This document shows positions 34,021 to 43,089 of a stretch of 64,000 bases of DNA, piece after piece (the first letter of the stretch is position 1; each line of letters starts with the position of its first letter). A model generated the notes under the pieces. That model ran no database searches. It had not been told where the DNA came from and was given only the letters and a program-made list of their open reading frames with translations. Where the stretch lies: positions 987,318 through 1,051,317 of the forward strand of contig NC_003413.1 of NCBI RefSeq assembly GCF_000007305.1, written 5' to 3'. The DNA is from Pyrococcus furiosus DSM 3638 (GTDB lineage Archaea; Methanobacteriota_B; Thermococci; Thermococcales; Thermococcaceae). Made by a program: the position numbers and the translations under genes.

Positions 34021-35436
34021 ATGTGTCTAATAACCGGAGGAATAAATCTAACAAAGGAAGAAATCGTCAAGATGATAATTACTGGAAAGCATAGAGGACC
34101 AGATTCTTTTGGCGTATGGAGCGATGGGTTAGTTATAAAATCTGAGGACTTCTCAGAGATAAAAGAAATTAGAGGGGGCAACGTTGTTTTAGCCCAGTGT
34201 AGGCTTGCAATGACTGGATCTAAAAACTATACCCAACCCTTTTACAATGACATTGTTCTCGTCCACAATGGAGAGATATATAACCACGAAAGTTTGAGGA
34301 AGTGGTTAATAGAGAGGGGAGCATCATTTGAGAGTGACGTGGACAGTGAGGTTATCCTAAGACTTTTGGAGTATTTTATATTTGACAAAAAGATGAAAGT
34401 TGAGGAGGCCGTTAAAAAAGCGATGCTTATGTTGAGGGGAGACTACGCCGTCGCATTTGCTCTCAATGGTAAAATCTATTTGTTTAGGGATCCTATTGGA
34501 GTTAGACCACTCTACTATTCCCCAAGGGGGAGGTTTGGGTCAGAGAAGAAGGTGTTGTGGAGTGTAGGTGAAGAAGCAATACCAGTTAACCCAGGTGAGC
34601 TCGTTAAGTTGCCAGAAGAAGAGAAGATGAAGCTACTTTCCCCCTGGGACATTAAAGGTTCTGGAAAAGGATACTACGACGGTCTTAAGAATTTACTTCA
34701 AGATGCTGTAAGAATAAGGACAGCTAAAAAAGTTGGAGTGCTCTTTTCAGGAGGATTGGACAGCTCATTAATAGCTTTGTTAGCTTCAAAATACTCTAAG
34801 GTAGTTCTCTACACTGCGGGAACGGAGGATAGTAAAGACGTTGAGTGGGCCAGAAAAGTTAGTGATGAGCTTAGACTTGAGCTTAGAGAGTATATATTTA
34901 CCCGGGAGGAAGTTGAGAGGGAGATTAAGAATGTAATGTTCGCTATAGAGGAGCCAAATCCAATGAACTTAGCCATTGCAATTCCTCTATATTTTGCCAC
35001 AAAGCTTGCTAGGAAGGATGATGTTAAGGTCCTTTTGAGTGGCCAGGGTGCTGATGAACTGTTTGGAGGATATGCAAAGTATCTCGAGAATCCCTCTTTG
35101 ATGAGAAAAGATATAGAGGAGATAGCCGAGAGAAACTTAGGTAGAGATGATAAAGTGGGAATGCTAAATGGTGTGGAAGTTAGATACCCCTACTTGGATT
35201 TGCCCTTTGTCTCTCTAGCCTTAAGGGTTCCCCTAGAAGAAAAGATAAGAGAGGGAGTTAGAAAGGCAATTTTGAGGAGAATTGCACTAGATTTTGGCTT
35301 GCCAGAAGAAGTTGCCTTTAGGGAGAAAAAGGCCGCACAATACGGGAGCAATGCTCAGAAGATACTCTCTAAGATAGCAAAGAAGAGTCTTAGAGAATTC
35401 GCCCAGAAGTTATTTTCTGAGGTATTCTCTACATAA
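34021..35436 (+). CDS. asnB: Asparagine synthase (glutamine-hydrolysing) family
   Basis: 471 residues. It amidates aspartate (or a related acid) using glutamine and ATP. Cys2 right after the start Met is the N-terminal nucleophile; KHRGPDSFGVW, VVLAQCRLAMTG and LVHNGEIYN build the glutaminase site. The ATP pyrophosphatase part has VGVLFSGGLDSSLIALLAS near residue 240 and LLSGQGADELFGGY near 340. It is shorter than E. coli AsnB (about 554), as usual for archaeal forms. The gene has about 85 bases before it with no ribosome site, so it may be leaderless. Confidence 0.92.
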   Translation: MCLITGGINLTKEEIVKMIITGKHRGPDSFGVWSDGLVIKSEDFSEIKEIRGGNVVLAQCRLAMTGSKNYTQPFYNDIVLVHNGEIYNHESLRKWLIERGASFESDVDSEVILRLLEYFIFDKKMKVEEAVKKAMLMLRGDYAVAFALNGKIYLFRDPIGVRPLYYSPRGRFGSEKKVLWSVGEEAIPVNPGELVKLPEEEKMKLLSPWDIKGSGKGYYDGLKNLLQDAVRIRTAKKVGVLFSGGLDSSLIALLASKYSKVVLYTAGTEDSKDVEWARKVSDELRLELREYIFTREEVEREIKNVMFAIEEPNPMNLAIAIPLYFATKLARKDDVKVLLSGQGADELFGGYAKYLENPSLMRKDIEEIAERNLGRDDKVGMLNGVEVRYPYLDLPFVSLALRVPLEEKIREGVRKAILRRIALDFGLPEEVAFREKKAAQYGSNAQKILSKIAKKSLREFAQKLFSEVFST

Positions 35437-35493
35437 TTGCACAATTAAATAATTCAACAATTATTGTATTCTGTAATTACACAGACAGATAAA

Positions 35494-35562
35494 TTTTTAT
35501 ATACTTTTCACCCTAATTTAGTACAGAAAAATGTACTACAAAAATTTGTACTAGGTGGGAAA
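35494..35562 (+). promoter_or_regulatory. Promoter with palindromic operator of the ArsR-like/DUF4097 operon
   Basis: TATA box TTTTTATATACTTT spans about 35493-35507. Just downstream, over the expected start point, lies TAGTACA (35519-35525), six bases, TGTACTA (35532-35538): a perfect 7-bp inverted repeat. A third TGTACTA half-site follows at 35547-35553, before AGGTGGG and ATG 35563. The first gene of the operon is a winged-helix regulator, so this is very likely its own operator. Confidence 0.8.
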
Positions 35563-35976
35563 ATGGAGGACTTAAGGAGACAGCTTGAAGAGCTGAAAAA
35601 GAGGCTTGAAGCACTTGAGGAAAGCATTGATCCTGTAGATGAAGTAATGCTCTCCATAAAAGCTAGATTAAGGAAGAAGATAGAAAGTATATCCACGATA
35701 AATGAGGAGAACGCGGCTAAAGTCCTAAAGGCCCTTGCAAACCCAGACAGAATTAGGATAATGAAGATGCTATCTGAAAGGCCAATGAGCTTTAAGGAGA
35801 TTAAAGAGGCCCTTGGAGTAGAAAGTCCAACTGTCTCCCACCATTTGAAGATTCTCACGAAGACCAAGATGGTAAGGAAGGGAGAAAAGTACGAAATAAC
35901 CCAAGATGGAATGCTGTTTTTGAGGATCCTCATGCTAATCTCTGCTTTAGGAGAGGAGGGTGAAGAAAATGAGTGA
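35563..35976 (+). CDS. ArsR-like winged-helix transcriptional regulator
   Basis: 137 residues from ATG 35563 (AGGTGGG upstream). An N-terminal heptad coiled coil (DLRRQLEELKKRLEALEES) is followed by a winged HTH: ALANPDRIRIMKMLSERPMSFKEI, recognition helix VESPTVSHHLKILTKTKMV and the wing EKYEITQDG. It ends with a hydrophobic helix, FLRILMLISAL. The start of the membrane-protein gene overlaps its stop. A TAGTACA palindrome sits over its own promoter. It most likely represses the operon and senses an envelope-related or redox signal; no metal-binding cysteines are present. Confidence 0.88.
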   Translation: MEDLRRQLEELKKRLEALEESIDPVDEVMLSIKARLRKKIESISTINEENAAKVLKALANPDRIRIMKMLSERPMSFKEIKEALGVESPTVSHHLKILTKTKMVRKGEKYEITQDGMLFLRILMLISALGEEGEENE

Positions 35977-37261
35977 AATTAGATTTAAGATTAGAGACTA
36001 CCTAAAGGCCATAACTGGACTGCTGCTTGTTATCTGGCTATTTAAAGGATGGTTGGGATTGGAGAAGTACAACGAATACATGGTATGGGCAATAATAGGC
36101 CTCATAGTTATAGTGGAAGTCCTTGGGGTGGGCAGGTGGTTTGGAGTAACGCTGAGTGGAATAATTTTCTCCCTAGCAAAGGCGGCTTTCCTAATTTCCC
36201 TGTTCCTATTCGTAGGAAAGTGGCTTGGAATTCCCGAGGACTTCCCAGTAACTTCAAAGATGGCATTTGCATACTTTGTAGTTCTCTCAATTGCAGGCAT
36301 TCTAGTTGGAGGCATTGAAACTCCCCGAATAAGGAAAAAAGAGGACATAATTCCAAAAGTAGAAAAGAAAGCTTACGAATTCAACGATCTCGACTTTGGC
36401 GATGTCAAAGTTAGGGGAGAGGGAAAAGCCTATCCACTAAAATTCGGTAGGAAAAGAGTCGGATGGGCAATAGAGGGAAGCGTTGAAGTTGAAGCTCAAA
36501 CTCCTTTAGGGAGTATAAGAAGGAAACTAATTTCCCCAGTAGTTATCTGGACATCCCAGGATATAAAAGGGAGAAAAGTTACAGCCAATGAAAATTTTGT
36601 TCGCACAGTAGAGGCTTTACTACACCAAAAATCTCTAAGAGTTAGAGAGGACGAAGTAGCCCTAGACCTCGGAATACTCAAGGTGTACGACTCTGATAAT
36701 TATACTTACGTCAAGATGCCATTCTTGGAAATTGTTGACACTCCCTCAGGTTCAGAGGTAAAAATAGGACCCCTCAAAATCAGGGATGGAAGGCCCAGGA
36801 AAATAGATGAGGAAATGGTCACGATCGAGGAACTCAGAAATGGCTTCCGACTAACAAAAATTGGCTCTAATTTGAGAATAAAAACTGAAGATTATGACAT
36901 AGAGATAGAGAATGACAAGATTTCCTATAGGAGTGGCTCAGAGAAATTAACGATAGCTGAGGATTACGTTGCCATAAGCTCTAATGGAATCTCTGTATCA
37001 GTAGGAAAGGACTATGCAAAGCTTAGAATCGAAGATTCCATAATTTCGGCAAGGAATGGTGTAGTAAAGATTAGGATAGGAGGGAAGACCTATACACTAA
37101 ACAGCAGAGAGGCATACAAGAAAGTCATTGAGAAAGCTAAGGATATTGTGAAAATCGAGGGTGAGGAGGTGATTGAAGGGCTTGGGATTGATAGAACAAG
37201 AGTCCGGAGAAAGATTAAGGAACTCGTAGAGGAGTTAATGAACTACTTGGGAGGGAATTGA
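35969..37261 (+). CDS. Membrane-anchored protein with long cytosolic/extracellular beta domain
   Basis: About 430 residues from ATG 35969, which overlaps the regulator's stop by 8 bases; GGAGGGTGA is the ribosome site. Four hydrophobic segments lie in residues 10-125 (AITGLLLVIWLFKGW, MVWAIIGLIVIVEVLGV, IIFSLAKAAFLISLFLFV, MAFAYFVVLSIAGILVGG). The remaining 300 residues are beta-rich repeats (SYRSGSEKLTIAEDYVAISS, ISVSVGKDYAKLRIED), ending in a basic helix. No named domain is recognised. Its place between an autoregulated HTH gene and a DUF4097 gene recalls bacterial envelope-stress operons. Confidence 0.72.
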   Translation: MSEIRFKIRDYLKAITGLLLVIWLFKGWLGLEKYNEYMVWAIIGLIVIVEVLGVGRWFGVTLSGIIFSLAKAAFLISLFLFVGKWLGIPEDFPVTSKMAFAYFVVLSIAGILVGGIETPRIRKKEDIIPKVEKKAYEFNDLDFGDVKVRGEGKAYPLKFGRKRVGWAIEGSVEVEAQTPLGSIRRKLISPVVIWTSQDIKGRKVTANENFVRTVEALLHQKSLRVREDEVALDLGILKVYDSDNYTYVKMPFLEIVDTPSGSEVKIGPLKIRDGRPRKIDEEMVTIEELRNGFRLTKIGSNLRIKTEDYDIEIENDKISYRSGSEKLTIAEDYVAISSNGISVSVGKDYAKLRIEDSIISARNGVVKIRIGGKTYTLNSREAYKKVIEKAKDIVKIEGEEVIEGLGIDRTRVRRKIKELVEELMNYLGGN

Positions 37262-37262
37262 T

Positions 37263-37907
37263 ATGAAGGAAGTCTTTAAGGACGTAAAGAAGGTTCATGT
37301 AAGAATTGTAAATGGAAAATTGAAGATAGAAAAGAGTGAAGACGATAATGTGTACATTGAATACTACATTCTCGAGGGAGAGCCAAGAGTTGAAATAAGA
37401 AAGGAGGATTCAGAGCTCATAATAGAGACGAAGGGAAAAGAGAAAAGATTTCTAAACCTCTTCGCATGGAAATCAGATGGCAAGGTTAAGATGAACATTA
37501 AGGTTCCCGAGGGCGTTACCTTAGAAGTCTCCTCGGTCAATGCAGGAATTTCTGCATCCCAGGTTAGCATTGAGAGCATAAACTCAGTTAATGGGCCGAT
37601 AATCCTCAAGAATTCCCACGTTAAGTCAATTTCAACGGTTAACGGAATGATAGCAGGAAGCATAATGGCCGAAGATTTAACTGTCAATTCTGTAAATGGG
37701 TATGTAAAGCTGGACATCCTAGACATGGAGGGAGATGGTGTTATTAATACAGTCAACGGGGGTGTTCATTTAAGGATAAGTGACGTTTGTGATGTCAATG
37801 TAATTGCAGTTAAGAGGGGAAGGTCAATTCCACTAATCAACCAGAACTCTCCATACACCTTAACAATAACGAGTGTAAATGGGAAGGTCAACGTTGAAAG
37901 ATTTTGA
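37263..37907 (+). CDS. DUF4097-type putative adhesin-like beta-helix protein
   Basis: 214 residues. After a 90-residue start, the protein has a regular repeat of about 17-22 residues with the signature xxSVNGxxxL (SVNAGISA, SINSVNGPIILKNS, ISTVNGMIAG, VNSVNGYVKLDI, INTVNGGVHLRI, ITSVNGKVNV), the right-handed beta-helix of the DUF4097/DUF2807 group. No signal peptide is seen. It begins 1 base after the membrane gene's stop. Bacterial relatives are co-transcribed with PspC/LiaF-like membrane proteins and regulators in cell-envelope stress systems. Confidence 0.8.
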   Translation: MKEVFKDVKKVHVRIVNGKLKIEKSEDDNVYIEYYILEGEPRVEIRKEDSELIIETKGKEKRFLNLFAWKSDGKVKMNIKVPEGVTLEVSSVNAGISASQVSIESINSVNGPIILKNSHVKSISTVNGMIAGSIMAEDLTVNSVNGYVKLDILDMEGDGVINTVNGGVHLRISDVCDVNVIAVKRGRSIPLINQNSPYTLTITSVNGKVNVERF

Positions 37908-37942
37908 CAAAAGGCTTTAAAAGCTACTGAATAATCTTTTTC

Positions 37943-38666
37943 ATGCTTAAATATTCTTTCCTTGGATTTTTTATAGGATGCATTGCAGGGCTCTTTGGAG
38001 TTGGAGGTGGTTTTTTTAATAGTTCCGATTCTAACCATTTTGGGACTTTCCATACATGAAGCTATAGGAACCAGCCTAGCTTGTATAGCAATAAGCTCCT
38101 TCTCCTCTGCTTATACACATCTCAAAAAGGGAAAAGTTCACATCAAGGTTGTTATATTGAAAGAATTATTTTCAATTCCAGCTGCCGTGCTTGGAGCTTA
38201 TCTAACGAATGACATTAATGAGAAAATACTAAGGGTAGCGTTTTCAATGTTGTTGTTTTATCTTGCCGTAAGGTTAACAGTGAAGAGGAGAGCTAAAGAT
38301 TCTAAAGAAGCAAAAATACACTATGAAAGAGTACCCCTTGTGGGAGTTGCTTCTGGCTTTCTCTCCGGCCTCCTGGGAATTAGTGGAGGAATATTGAACG
38401 TCCCTCTTTTCACAATCTTTGTGGGAATACCAATTAAGTACTCAATTGGAACATCCAGCTTAGCTTTATTCTTTACAGCCCTAGCAGGAGCCATAACTCA
38501 TCTGAAAGAAGGAAACGTTGTCTTAAGCATTGCCCTAGCTTTGGCCCCGGGATTGATAGTGGGAGCCTATGTTGGGGCAATAGTTTCCCATAGAATACAC
38601 TCAGACAAGCTTAGAGTTCTCTTCTCCGCTCTTCTACTGATAATCGGAGTTAGGATGCTGGTCTAG
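37943..38666 (+). pseudogene. TauE/SafE (DUF81) membrane transporter gene with +1 frameshift
   Basis: The family's first helix is encoded from ATG 37943 (MLKYSFLGFFIGCIAGLFGVGGGF), but at the T7 run 38011-38017 the frame moves: the next strand, LIVPILTILGLSIHEAIG, continues one base off. With six Ts the two parts join perfectly to a normal 241-residue protein with two repeats of the DUF81 motif (GLFGVGGGF... and GLLGISGGILNVPLF). The family exports sulfite, sulfoacetate or other organic anions. Possible explanations are a real mutation, a sequencing error in the homopolymer, or slippage. A TATA-like GCTTTAAAAGC lies at about 37914-37924. Confidence 0.82.
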
Positions 38667-38749
38667 TATCAATAAGACAAACATCGAAACGAAAAGATTT
38701 TTATACTTATGTTTCATCAATATTATTGCATTAAGGAGGTGTTGAGGAC

Positions 38750-40171
38750 ATGCATGACCTAGTTGAGTTCGCCGTTAACCGTGCTCTGGAGCTCGGTGCC
38801 GATTATGCAGAAGCAAGGTTCGAAGAAAAGCAGGGAACTTTTCTTGCAATGAAAAACGGAAATCCAGAAGGACTAGGAATCCTAGCAGATAAGGGAATTG
38901 GAGTGAGAGTCCTAGTAAATGGGGGAATGGGATTTGCCAGCACAAATGTGCTCACAAAGGAGAGCATAGCGAGGACTGTGGAGAGAGCAATAAAGATGGC
39001 AAAGGCCGCAGCAAAGCTAAGAAAAGAGCCAATAAAATTTAGCGAAGAAGACTTCCACGAAGTGTACTATGAGGTAAAGATGAGAAAGGACATAAGAGAT
39101 GTCCCGCCAGAGGAGAAGTTGGAAATTCTGAAGAAAATAGAAGAGGAAGTAACATCAACAAACGCTAACGTACCAATGAGATTCCTAAGATACAATGACT
39201 TCATTTGGCATAAGATATTCATGAACAACGAGGGTGCTTTGGTGGAGAGTGTAATTCCCAGGGTCTCGGTAATGTATAATCTAGTTGTATTTGAGAACGG
39301 CCAGATGGAGCAGGCCCCATTCGTTCAGAGGGCATTCTCCGGAGGATTAGAACTCATAGAGAAGGACGAACCCTGGGAAAGGGCTAGGAGAGAGGTAGAG
39401 ACGCTAAAGAAAATTATAGTAGAGGGTAAAAGACCCCCAGAGGGGAAAGTAGACCTAGTTTTAGCACCAGAAGTCGTTGGAATTGCAGTTCACGAGAGCG
39501 TTGGGCACCCGTATGAGCTTGACAGAATAATGGGAAGAGAAGCCGCACAGGCAGGAGAGAGCTTCGTAAAGCCAGACATGCTGGGTGAGAGAATCGGAAG
39601 TGACGTGGTTACGGTAATTGAAGACCCCACAATTCCAAACAGCTGGGGATTCTATCTGTATGATGATGAGGGAGTTAAGGCAAGACCCAGGTACTTGATA
39701 AGGAATGGAATTATAACAGAGTTTTTAATGAACAGAGAATATGCCGCAAAGCTCGGCCTTAAGTCAAATGCAGCTGCGAGAGCAATAAATTACAATAGAG
39801 AGCCAATTATCAGAATGGCCAACACATACCTAGCTCCTGGGGATTACACATTCGAGGAGCTAATCGAGGACGTAAAGCTCGGTGTTTACATGGTGTCATT
39901 TAACGAGTGGAACATCGATGATAGGAGATATCAGCAGAGATACATTGGAAGGGAAGCCTATCTCATAGAGAATGGAGAGATAAAGTATCCAGTAAGGAGG
40001 CCCATTCTAGAGATTACTACAAAAGGTCTCTGGAGCAGTGTTGACGCCGTTGGCAGGGAGGTTGAGTTCTTCCCAGGAACATGTGGAAAAGGAGAACCAG
40101 GACAGGGAGTCCCAGTGTGGATGGGAGGAGCTCATGCGAGATTGAGGGATATTCCACTAAGAAGGCCTTGA
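38750..40171 (+). CDS. tldD: TldD family metalloprotease
   Basis: 473 residues. TldD carries the HExxxH zinc motif here as VHESVGHPYELDRIMG near residue 248, and forms an active heterodimer with TldE. The C-terminal region PGTCGKGEPGQGVPVWMGGA is the family signature. Family members degrade unfolded or modified peptides and mature some ribosomal peptides such as microcin B17 and PQQ precursors. A TATA box at about 38696-38708 and AAGGAGGTG before the ATG mark an operon start; tldE follows after 11 bases. Confidence 0.96.
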   Translation: MHDLVEFAVNRALELGADYAEARFEEKQGTFLAMKNGNPEGLGILADKGIGVRVLVNGGMGFASTNVLTKESIARTVERAIKMAKAAAKLRKEPIKFSEEDFHEVYYEVKMRKDIRDVPPEEKLEILKKIEEEVTSTNANVPMRFLRYNDFIWHKIFMNNEGALVESVIPRVSVMYNLVVFENGQMEQAPFVQRAFSGGLELIEKDEPWERARREVETLKKIIVEGKRPPEGKVDLVLAPEVVGIAVHESVGHPYELDRIMGREAAQAGESFVKPDMLGERIGSDVVTVIEDPTIPNSWGFYLYDDEGVKARPRYLIRNGIITEFLMNREYAAKLGLKSNAAARAINYNREPIIRMANTYLAPGDYTFEELIEDVKLGVYMVSFNEWNIDDRRYQQRYIGREAYLIENGEIKYPVRRPILEITTKGLWSSVDAVGREVEFFPGTCGKGEPGQGVPVWMGGAHARLRDIPLRRP

Positions 40172-40182
40172 GGTGAGGGAAA

Positions 40183-41505
40183 ATGTTTGATGTTAACGAG
40201 CTCATACTTAAAAAGGCAAAGGAAATGGGATTTGGAGATGTTGTAGTCCTCAGTTACGAAACTAACAGGAGGCAAATAAGATTTGCAAACAATGAAGTTA
40301 CTGTAGCTAAGCACTGGCATGAGCAGAAGGTCGAGGTATTCGTTGAGATGGGAAAAAGGATAGCTTCAACGACGATTACAGAGCTAAGCCCCGAAAACAT
40401 TGAAGCCACGTTAAAAGTTCTAAAGGCAAACCTAGAGAAGATGAAGCCAAAAGAAGACTACTATGGAATTGCCGAGGGTCCCTTTAAGTACAAAGACATT
40501 CCAGAGACATTTGATAAAGCTATAGTAGAGTTAGATGATCCAAGTGAGTATGTTGAAATTGCCATAAACGCAGCTCTAGAGGAAGGAGCAAAGAGAGTGG
40601 CTGGAGTGCTTTATACAGATCACGACAAAATTTATCTAACCACCAGCAACGGTGTTGAGGCTTTTGACGAGGGAACTGGAATAGAGATAAGCGTGAGAGC
40701 CTTTGTGGGCGAGTTAGAGAGCGGTCATGGAACTAATTCCGTTAGGGTTCTTAAGAAGTTTGATCCAGAGAGTGCAGGAAGAAAAGCTGGAGAAATTGCA
40801 AAGCTCGCAAAGAATCCAGAACAAGGACCAGAAGGAAGGTTTGACGTTATATTTGATCCATTAGCCTTTGCCAATCTGTTAAGCTACATGGGATGGGCAT
40901 TCTCTGCATTCGCTGTTGAAGCTGGATTCAGCTACTTCGCCAACAAGCTCGACCAACAACTTGCCCCGGAGATCGTTACAATAAAAGATGTGGGTAACTT
41001 GCCCAATGGATATGGAACAAGAAAGTTTGACGACGAGGGAGTTCCAACTAAAGAAACGACTCTCATAGATAAGGGAGTTCTGAAGACCTACCTACTAAAC
41101 ACGAGCTTTGCAAGGAAATACGGAAGAGAGACCACGGCAAATGCTGGGCTAATATCTCCAAGAGCTTGGAATATAGTCCTTGAGCCGGGTGATTACACAA
41201 AAGATGAGCTCTTCCAAGAGGTAAAGAAGGGAATATACATCACAAACGTGTGGTACACAAGATTCCAGAACTACATGACTGGAGACTTCTCAACTATACC
41301 CAGAGATGGAATATTCCTAATTGAGAACGGAGAGCTTAAACCAATAAGGAACATACGTGTGAGCGATAACATGCTCAGAATACTTTCAAATATACAAGGG
41401 TTGAGCAGGGAGTCATACCACATCCACTGGTGGGAAGTTAGCACACCAGTGTCAACACCCTACGTCCTCGTGAAAGATGTTGGAATAACAAGGGCAACCA
41501 AGTGA
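40183..41505 (+). CDS. tldE: TldE/PmbA family protein
   Basis: 440 residues, paralogue of TldD without the HExxxH motif. It has the matching GRKAGEIAKLAKNPE, FDPLAFANLLSYM and GVLKTYLLNTSFARKYGRETTANA segments. TldE builds the closed chamber around TldD's single active zinc site. GGTGAGGG sits before the ATG and the gene starts 11 bases after tldD, so the two are made together. The T-rich sequence after the stop (TTTTTCTCTATTTTTTAT) may terminate both this and the converging DUF401 gene. Confidence 0.95.
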   Translation: MFDVNELILKKAKEMGFGDVVVLSYETNRRQIRFANNEVTVAKHWHEQKVEVFVEMGKRIASTTITELSPENIEATLKVLKANLEKMKPKEDYYGIAEGPFKYKDIPETFDKAIVELDDPSEYVEIAINAALEEGAKRVAGVLYTDHDKIYLTTSNGVEAFDEGTGIEISVRAFVGELESGHGTNSVRVLKKFDPESAGRKAGEIAKLAKNPEQGPEGRFDVIFDPLAFANLLSYMGWAFSAFAVEAGFSYFANKLDQQLAPEIVTIKDVGNLPNGYGTRKFDDEGVPTKETTLIDKGVLKTYLLNTSFARKYGRETTANAGLISPRAWNIVLEPGDYTKDELFQEVKKGIYITNVWYTRFQNYMTGDFSTIPRDGIFLIENGELKPIRNIRVSDNMLRILSNIQGLSRESYHIHWWEVSTPVSTPYVLVKDVGITRATK

Positions 41506-41523
41506 TTCCTTTTTCTCTATTTT

Positions 41524-41892
41524 TTATAGGAGTAGGATGTATAGGAGACCAAGGACAAACAGTAACACTCCTGGGACTAGCAAGACCTTGTAAACCCTTC
41601 CTAACTCAGCTTTATAGTATTCAGCAGAGAAGATCAGGCATAGGTGAACTGGGCTGAATAGCATTCCCATGTATCCACTCAAGTATGCAAGGGCTATCTT
41701 GTCGAAACCTGTTAGGAAAGGAAGTAAGAGTGGAAATGTCATTCCAACGTAGGCAAAGCTTATGCCCGTTATCAACCCAACTATGAATGGTGTGAGTGTT
41801 ATAATCAGGATTATGGGAAGATTAAGCTCAATAATTGTCCTTGGCAATGCCTCAACAACTCCTGTAACTTCGAGTAGCTTTTTGAAGTACAT
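41524..41892 (-). pseudogene. DUF401-family membrane protein, C-terminal part
   Basis: 122 residues that continue the DUF401 protein: MYFKKLLEVTGVVEALPRT, helices PIILIITLTPFIVGLITGIS and LLVPGVLLFVLGLLYILLL, and the conserved GMTFPLLLPFLTGFDKIALAYLSGYMGMLFSPVHLCLIFS. The overlap with the N-terminal part is 41 bases. As a separate gene it would start at ATG 41892 without a ribosome site, so a frameshifted single gene is more likely than two genes. If it is translated by recoding, a heptanucleotide slip site is not obvious. Confidence 0.7.
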
Positions 41893-42712
41893 GACCGAAG
41901 ATCAGAAGGAAGACTATCTTTGGCTGAAGGGCATATTTTGCAATCTCCTTTTTGTCAACCCTAGTAAAGTTGGGAATTAGTGCGGAGAGGAATCCAAAAA
42001 GAGCTCCATAAACCATGTCGTAGCCAAGGACTACGGAGATTAATATTATCACGAGGATTGGATATGTGCTCCTTACAAATAAGAATAGGCCCTCTTTAAA
42101 GTCTCCTTTTTCGTCTTCCTGGGCTTTTATTGGTCTCAAAAAGATAAGATATCCAATCATTATCATTATGATAGTCAAGGGGAACATCTTGGTGCTAAAT
42201 TCTCTTACCGTAATTCCCAGGATTGCAGAGGTTATGATTATTGCCTGATACATGGGCCAAGAAAGCTCCCATACGTGCCTAAACCAATAGTTTATGACGG
42301 TCTTTCTTTCAGGCAAAAGTTTAAGCTTGTCTGCGACTGGCTCTATCATTGGAGCAGAGACTAGCGCTCCAGCGGGCATTGGCATTAACCCTATTAGGGC
42401 TGGGAGGGCAGCTAAGGAGTATTTCTCGCTAGGAAATAAGTTTTTCACAGCTTTTTCCATAAGTCTTAGGTATCCAATCTGGGAGAAAACGTTTGTTAAG
42501 GCCATTATTAGGGAGATTATTATAATTAACCTCAAAGTTGTCCACTCTGTTGCCGAAGTGTACAGGGACAATAAAAGCTCCTTAGGGGTTAACCTAAAGA
42601 GAATTCCCAGGAGAAGAGAGCCTATAAAGATAGATAGGCCTACATTTACCCTTAACCTTATGAGCACTATAATTATAGCAAAGGAGAGTAAAAGATAAAG
42701 CAGTTCGTTCAC
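41852..42712 (-). pseudogene. DUF401-family integral membrane protein, N-terminal part (frameshifted)
   Basis: Codes for the first 286 residues of a polytopic DUF401 protein: helices at about 5-40 (LSFAIIIVLIRLRVNVGLSIF), 60-75, PALIGLMPMPAGALVSAPMI near 108, YWFRHVWELSWPMYQAIIITS near 142 and others. The frame runs off the family at 41890-41900: after KIVFLLIFG the expected VMYFKKLLEVTG is in another frame (encoded at 41524-41892), and this one stops 13 codons later at TGA. A GTG at 42712 with GGTGAAAGAGGA before it is the start. Related proteins are ion/organic-acid transporter-like; substrate unknown. Confidence 0.75.
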
Positions 42713-43083
42713 TCCTCTTTCACCGGGCGAAGAGTATGTAGAGTCGAATTTATAACTCTAACTAATTTCACAGTAGAATCTTAGAGAAGTCAGCAGTAAA
42801 TTTAACATCAGGGAAACCTTCCAGATCTTGTTTGAGTGTTTTAACATTTCTGAAGAATTTTTTATTTTCATAATAAAAACAATTATAATAATTTCCAGCT
42901 ACAGTTAATTAATGTGTTTTAAGCTCGTCAAAATACTAAATTTAGGTTTTTGTTGTCTATTTTATCCAAAAAGTATAGAAATTTAAAATTGAATAACATG
43001 TCATTGATATATCCAAGTAGTAAGATTTATAAATATAATTAGCGTAACCATATTATGAAAAGTTCACAAAAACTAAAGAGGGG
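42713..43083. other. AT-rich intergenic region with two promoters and a gene remnant
   Basis: 370 bases without an intact gene. At the left, minus-strand TTAGAGTTATAAATTCG (about 42743-42759) is the likely TATA region of the DUF401 gene. At the right, plus-strand GATTTATAAATATAA (about 43023-43037) would drive the secreted-protein gene at 43084. Between them is a coding remnant on the minus strand (42768-42908). Confidence 0.5.
42768..42908 (-). pseudogene. C-terminal remnant of an unrecognised protein
   Basis: The minus strand is open for about 46 codons to TGA 42770-42768 and reads GNYYNCFYYENKKFFRNV, then KTLKQDLEGFPDVKFTADF, ending SKILL. It is protein-like (aromatic clusters, charged helix) in an otherwise very AT-rich gap, but no start or ribosome site is present and TAA precedes it. 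The parent family is not recognised. Confidence 0.35.
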
Positions 43084-43089
43084 GTGAAA

